Of a stretch of DNA of 64,000 bases, positions 59,580 to 64,000 are shown piece by piece. The position numbers were made by a program, and so were the translations under genes. The notes below the pieces were generated by a model. The model saw nothing but the letters and a program-made list of their open reading frames with translations. It had not been told where the DNA came from and did not search any database. Positions within the stretch are counted from its first letter, which is position 1, and every line of letters begins with the position of its first letter. Origin of the DNA: Prinia subflava (lineage: Eukaryota; Chordata; Aves; Passeriformes; Cisticolidae); assembly GCF_021018805.1 (NCBI RefSeq), contig NC_086247.1, positions 134,705,602 to 134,769,601 on the forward strand, written 5' to 3'.

Positions 59580-59885
59580 CAGCTTCAAGCACTGCACTTT
59601 AAGAAATATATGGACTAATTGAGGACTGTCATGTGAAGAAAAAAGGAAAGAACACTGCTATAGAGAATAAAACTAAGAGGTGACATGGTAACAATCTTAA
59701 AGTGTGTAAAAGGCTTCCACAGAGGAGGGAATAACTTGTCTACAGCAGCAGTTAATGACTGAAATTGAAGTAAGGCAGACTCCTATATGATAAGGCTAGA
59801 GGAACAGATTATCTATGAGTAGCCTTCATCACTGAAACAGTTTAGATAAACATATGTCCAGAATGTCATTCTGTCAAAAAAGGCA
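59580..59885 (+). mobile_element. Old CR1 LINE remnant
   Basis: AAGAGGTGACATGGTAACAA, then CTTAAAGTGTGTAAAAGGCT, ACAGAGGAGGGAATAACTTG and, near the end, TTTAGATAAACATATGTCCA follow the order of a CR1 3' region but are heavily diverged. The terminal octamer tail is not preserved, so the ends are approximate. Confidence 0.65.
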
Positions 59886-62800
59886 GCTGTTCCTGCCTTG
59901 GGGCAAATGGCTGGAAAACATGACCTTTCTAGGTCTCACCCAGCTATCTGGAATCATTCTGTGTGGATAGCGTTAAGTTCACAGGGGCTCACCTTGAACT
60001 GTAGCTCGATAAAATACAAGTATGAATTCCAGTGCTCACTTAGCTTGAGGCCTCTGTGTCTCTTATTTCCAATGATGTGGCTTTAATGTGATATCAACAT
60101 ACACTTTCTGTGGCTGTAGACGAGTTAAGGACATTTAAAATGCTGCTGTAGTTAGTGTTTTTATGTCACAAAATAAAGCTTTTAAAATTAGATTTTGTTC
60201 TTGTTTAGAACTTTTACCTTTTGATATGAACACTGTCTAGGTTCCATTAAGCAGATAAATTTTTTTATGATATTCTCATAGTGACATTTTTGGTCTTTAG
60301 GCAGAATCACTTATCTCATTCTGTTTTGTTCAGTGAACAATCCTTGACATGAATAGGAAGAGTTCTGCAAAGGGAATATATAAACCTTTCCATTTAACCT
60401 TTCTCTGGCAGTGTTTCAAATATATGTTGTGTCAGAGTTGATGCTAGGATCTCCATTCCTTTGCTTTACAGATGTAATTGAAATGTGTCAAAGGGCTGCT
60501 TATGTTTCAGGGATGTAATGCCATTTATAGTATTTACTGCAGCTTTCCTTAACTGCTGTCATAGGGCACGTTCTCTTGGAAGTTTAAGCTGCATTTAGTA
60601 GCAGAATAGGATGCAGTGGTTACCCAGTAATAAGCACTTAGAGTTGTATTTAATTTTTTTTCTATTCATGCATTACCCTTTTTTTTCCCTTTAGTCATAA
60701 TTTACGAACTGCATCTCTGCTGAATAATTGCATCTTTTCTTCTCACAAGAGTTGCTACTAGGCTGGTTGTAAAAGGCAAGTATTCTCCACTGTAAATTCA
60801 GTGTTTTCTGAAGGGTGAAGTGTTAAAGTTTGTTCATCACTAAGCAGATTCTTCTTTTGTGAGTCAGCAGCTGAACTAAAAATCCATTGGAAAACATGAT
60901 CTTGGCCTCCATAGAGAACTTGGAGCCAGCATGACTCTTTTTTGCAATGGTGCTCTGTGATATTCTCCAGCTGCGAGTTTCTGCTTTCCTGTGTGGGTTA
61001 AAAGAACTCTCCTTTTGAATTTGCAAGCAAAACTGTGTGCATTTACAATTCAACCTCAGCCCCCCAGGACAGAAACCCAAGGCCCTCGGCAAGGAACTTT
61101 GTGGCAGAACAGGTTTCAGAGTTCCTGGGTTCATCCTCTTCTGCCCCATCCTGCAGCTCCTCCTTGCCCTTCGTGCTTGTTTCAGAGATTGCTTCCTCCT
61201 CACTTGCACTGTTTCAGTAGCTGATGTGGCCATGCTCTAGGTCAGATGGATCAGACCTGCTCTTGTTAGTCAAGTGGGATTTTTAAAAGAGAGAGGGAAA
61301 CAGAAAAGACTACATTTCAGAAAAGGTGGTGGAGGTGAAAATAAAATTATAAGGAGGATGAATGTAGTATTTTGAGGCCTCTGAGCATTATAAATCCTCT
61401 TAGAACAGTATAAAAACTCTGAAAAAGTAGAATAGCTGAATTCTGTTCAATACTACCAGGTGTTATGTAGGTTTAGTCAAAAATCTTCAAAGAAAAAACT
61501 AGTAGAAATTGGAAAATTATGTTCAAGTTGACATGTTCTTGTCAAGTATTTCACTGGCAAGTGACAAAACAAATAGTTGTGAGATTCTTGTTTTGATGAT
61601 GATAAAATACCTCATTTCAAATTTTGCATTTAGACCTTTAGCTTAAAATTTTTGAATTATATATAAACACAATTAAAAAGCACTTTGATTTGAAGTTTAT
61701 GTGTTTGTATTTTTACATATTTTTAATTTATTTTCCTACAGCAAACACTGACTACTCACTTTTAATCTGAATAAGATCAAAAATTTTGACGAGAGTTGGA
61801 AATTAACTATTTAGTCACCTCTAACTGAGACTTATTGCTGTTGAGAATTTGGCTATGTAAGCCCTGTAAGAGGTGGCCATTTTACCTTGTAAAAAACCTT
61901 ACTTTTGTTGGATGACAGAAAAGGTGAGAATGGCTAAAAATAACAGTTGTCTTGATCATCCAGCTAGGGTTTTGGGGTTTTGGTTTTTTAACTTTATAGT
62001 ATATTTCTCATTCAAGTTGCTTCATGGTTAATAAGATATACATGACGTAACAAAATTAAAAGAGCACATTTTTCAGATCGCATCTGCTGTAAAGATAATA
62101 GATTTATGTTTTACTTGCAGTGAAGGTATTTATGGACTAGAGCTTTAGCATGTGGTGTATTGCAGAAAACTGACCTCAATATCAACACAATTTATTACTG
62201 ATTCCTATTTAAACTTATATATACACTGATCTGAATTGTAGTCTCAAATAAAATGGTTAGCATGAATCACCATTATAGATTGTCATCAGTTCTGTTTTCC
62301 ATTTGCTTTTTATTACATCTGTTATTTATGTTCTTTTTAAAAAAGTTTTATGAATTAAGAATGTGTAATGCAATGCATTTTAGTTTATTGTGCAATTTCT
62401 GCAAGACAATAATTGAAATGTACAGTTGTAGACCGTAAAAGTACACAGCTTGTCACATTTACATTCAGCCACAGAAACCCAAAGGGTTCTTTCCCCTATT
62501 AAACATCACACTAAGCAATAACATAATTGCTTTCAGTTTTGCTAATATTAATGAATTTATCCTTCCCAAACCTTTCCTATAAGTTGTTGGAGACATTTCT
62601 ATCTTTCCAATGCACAAATGATATAATAACAGCAGAAAGTTGTCCTAACAATTTCTTGCCTAGGACAGCATAGTTAAAAAGGGACTTTTTAGGTCAGCAA
62701 GTATTTCCTGGAGATGAGAAGCAGTTGTGTCGTGCAAGTCTGTTCCACATGCACCTATGCACCACAGGCCATCAGTAATGTCAGTAGTGTGCTTCACTTT

Positions 62801-64000
62801 AACAACCTTTGGGCATGTGGTAAAATTGCAGCAGACCCAAGTATAATGTGCCACAGAATGTAACAAGGACACTGACTTTGAATTTCTACAGTAACAACAA
62901 CAACAAATAATAATTCTAGCATGCTTTGTTTGAAGGCTTGTTGGTCTTTATCTGGTTTTTGCTTAGCCTGTTTTTATTTTTTTACTTAATATGCTTGATT
63001 TTTTCAGCCCCTGTTTGGTTTCATGGACAATGAAATTCACAATTACATGGACAATGATTGCAGAGTTGGTAACACTGGTTTTGATTTAATTCGGAACCCT
63101 TTTCCAGAATAGCATTAACGACCTGCAAAATTACTCTTCTTAGAGAAAACCTGTCCGTTTGAATGGAGGAAAGAAACTACCACTATCTTTGGTCAGCCTC
63201 TTGAGCTCACCCCATACACCTGGAAAGCAGCCTAGTGTTTAACAGGAGGAAGGATTTTGCTCCACCTAAGCTGAGGTGCCTGAGGATTGGCAGTTCTGCC
63301 ATTTCATATTGTGTTGTACTGCAAGCTTGGATCCAGCTTGTGTTCTTAATTTTGTTTAGGTGCTCTGATGTTGAACCCTAAACTTTTGATTCCCATCACT
63401 TGTCAGCAAGTAATTTGTATGCTCTACTTCTCCACTGCTGTTTTCAGACCGTACTTGTCTTACAGCTTGCTTGAATGTTCCCAGAATCATAGATATGTGC
63501 TTTATATTCATTGTTTTCTTATTCTTGGAAGGCTTGTAGAAGTTAGGTAATATCTTAGTTTTATGTATAAGAAAGTGGTTTTAAAAAGTGACAAATTTGC
63601 CAAAATTAAAGATTCTTCTTTGTGTACCAAAGTATGAGTTGAATTTTTCTGCAAGATCGGGTCTTTTGAGTTTTCTCTTGTTTCTTCAAATTCAGGTGTG
63701 TACTTTCTCTCTGCATTCTTATCCTTCACTTACCTAATCTGAGATGTTAAATCCCACTCAGACCTCTGATCAAGTAACCTGTCTGTCTGGAAAAAATCCA
63801 GATTAGAGTTGACTGAAGGCTCTGATTAGTGCAGAGACAACAAGGCTTAGTCTTGGACTGCTGTAGATTTTGCCATTTCTATATTCCTTTCTTCACTCGG
63901 GCTTGCATCAGGGGAGGGGTTTTTCTCTAAGCTGTTTATACAACATATCCCAAATGGCAGCATTTTATAGTCTAGTGTGATAAATTCTTTGCCTAAACAC

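Larger units (their letters stand above)
54223..64000 (+). other. PLXDC2: Start of PLXDC2 intron 1
   Basis: The intron starts GTAAGC and no acceptor with a following PLXDC2-like exon was found up to the window end, so intron 1 is at least 9.8 kb. It contains the end of the CpG island (to about 54880), a GC-rich patch with a CTCF-like site and a TCCR repeat (56690-56900), an 18-bp tandem duplication (57194-57229) and an old CR1 (about 59580-59885). Other open frames, including 60823-61233 on the minus strand, show no recognised domain. Confidence 0.75.

Noticed and set aside
60823..61233. 136-codon minus-strand open frame
   Set aside because: Overlapped by open frames on the other strand, no recognised domain, no splice or promoter context. 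A frame of this length is expected by chance about once in a window of this size.

Overview
This is vertebrate nuclear DNA, almost certainly from a bird and probably a songbird. It is AT-rich (apart from one CpG island), has very few coding bases, and carries 5'-truncated CR1 LINEs whose 3' ends show the avian (ATTCTATG)-like tail. It also carries several solitary LTRs of kinds I recognise from bird endogenous retroviruses. Genes are split by GT-AG introns, so most open reading frames longer than 60 codons here are chance.

Layout. Positions 1-21,965 hold the 3' end of a plus-strand gene for a type I membrane protein. Four exons join in phase: 10367-10449, 10541-10631, 19029-19104 and 21547-21648 plus 3'UTR. 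They encode the last two cysteines of an EGF-like module, one transmembrane helix, and a 65-residue tail with two FxNPxY endocytosis motifs and an NPF. I call it MALRD1 (MAM and LDL-receptor class A domain protein, Diet1), mainly because the next plus-strand gene is PLXDC2, the order and orientation I recall for human chromosome 10p12. Positions 21,966 to about 52,550 are intergenic: two CR1 fragments plus a CR1 tail, a cluster of three LTR loci (30.7-44.4 kb, one with a second LTR nested inside), simple repeats and unassigned AT-rich sequence. About 52,560-54,880 is a strong CpG island. It contains the probable PLXDC2 promoter, 5'UTR and coding exon 1 (ATG at 54114, donor at 54223). From 54,223 to the window end is the start of PLXDC2 intron 1, with a CTCF-like site, a TCCR tetranucleotide repeat and an old CR1 remnant.

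The two genes are independent and lie head-to-tail. MALRD1/Diet1 is known as an intestinal bile-acid/FGF15-19 factor, and PLXDC2 is a cell-surface plexin-domain receptor. I found no operon-like, CRISPR-like or other evident novel multi-gene system. The points most worth a second look are the endocytic tail and the central transmembrane lysine of the MALRD1-like protein, the homeodomain-site cluster at the island edge, the CTCF-like site, and the nested LTR.
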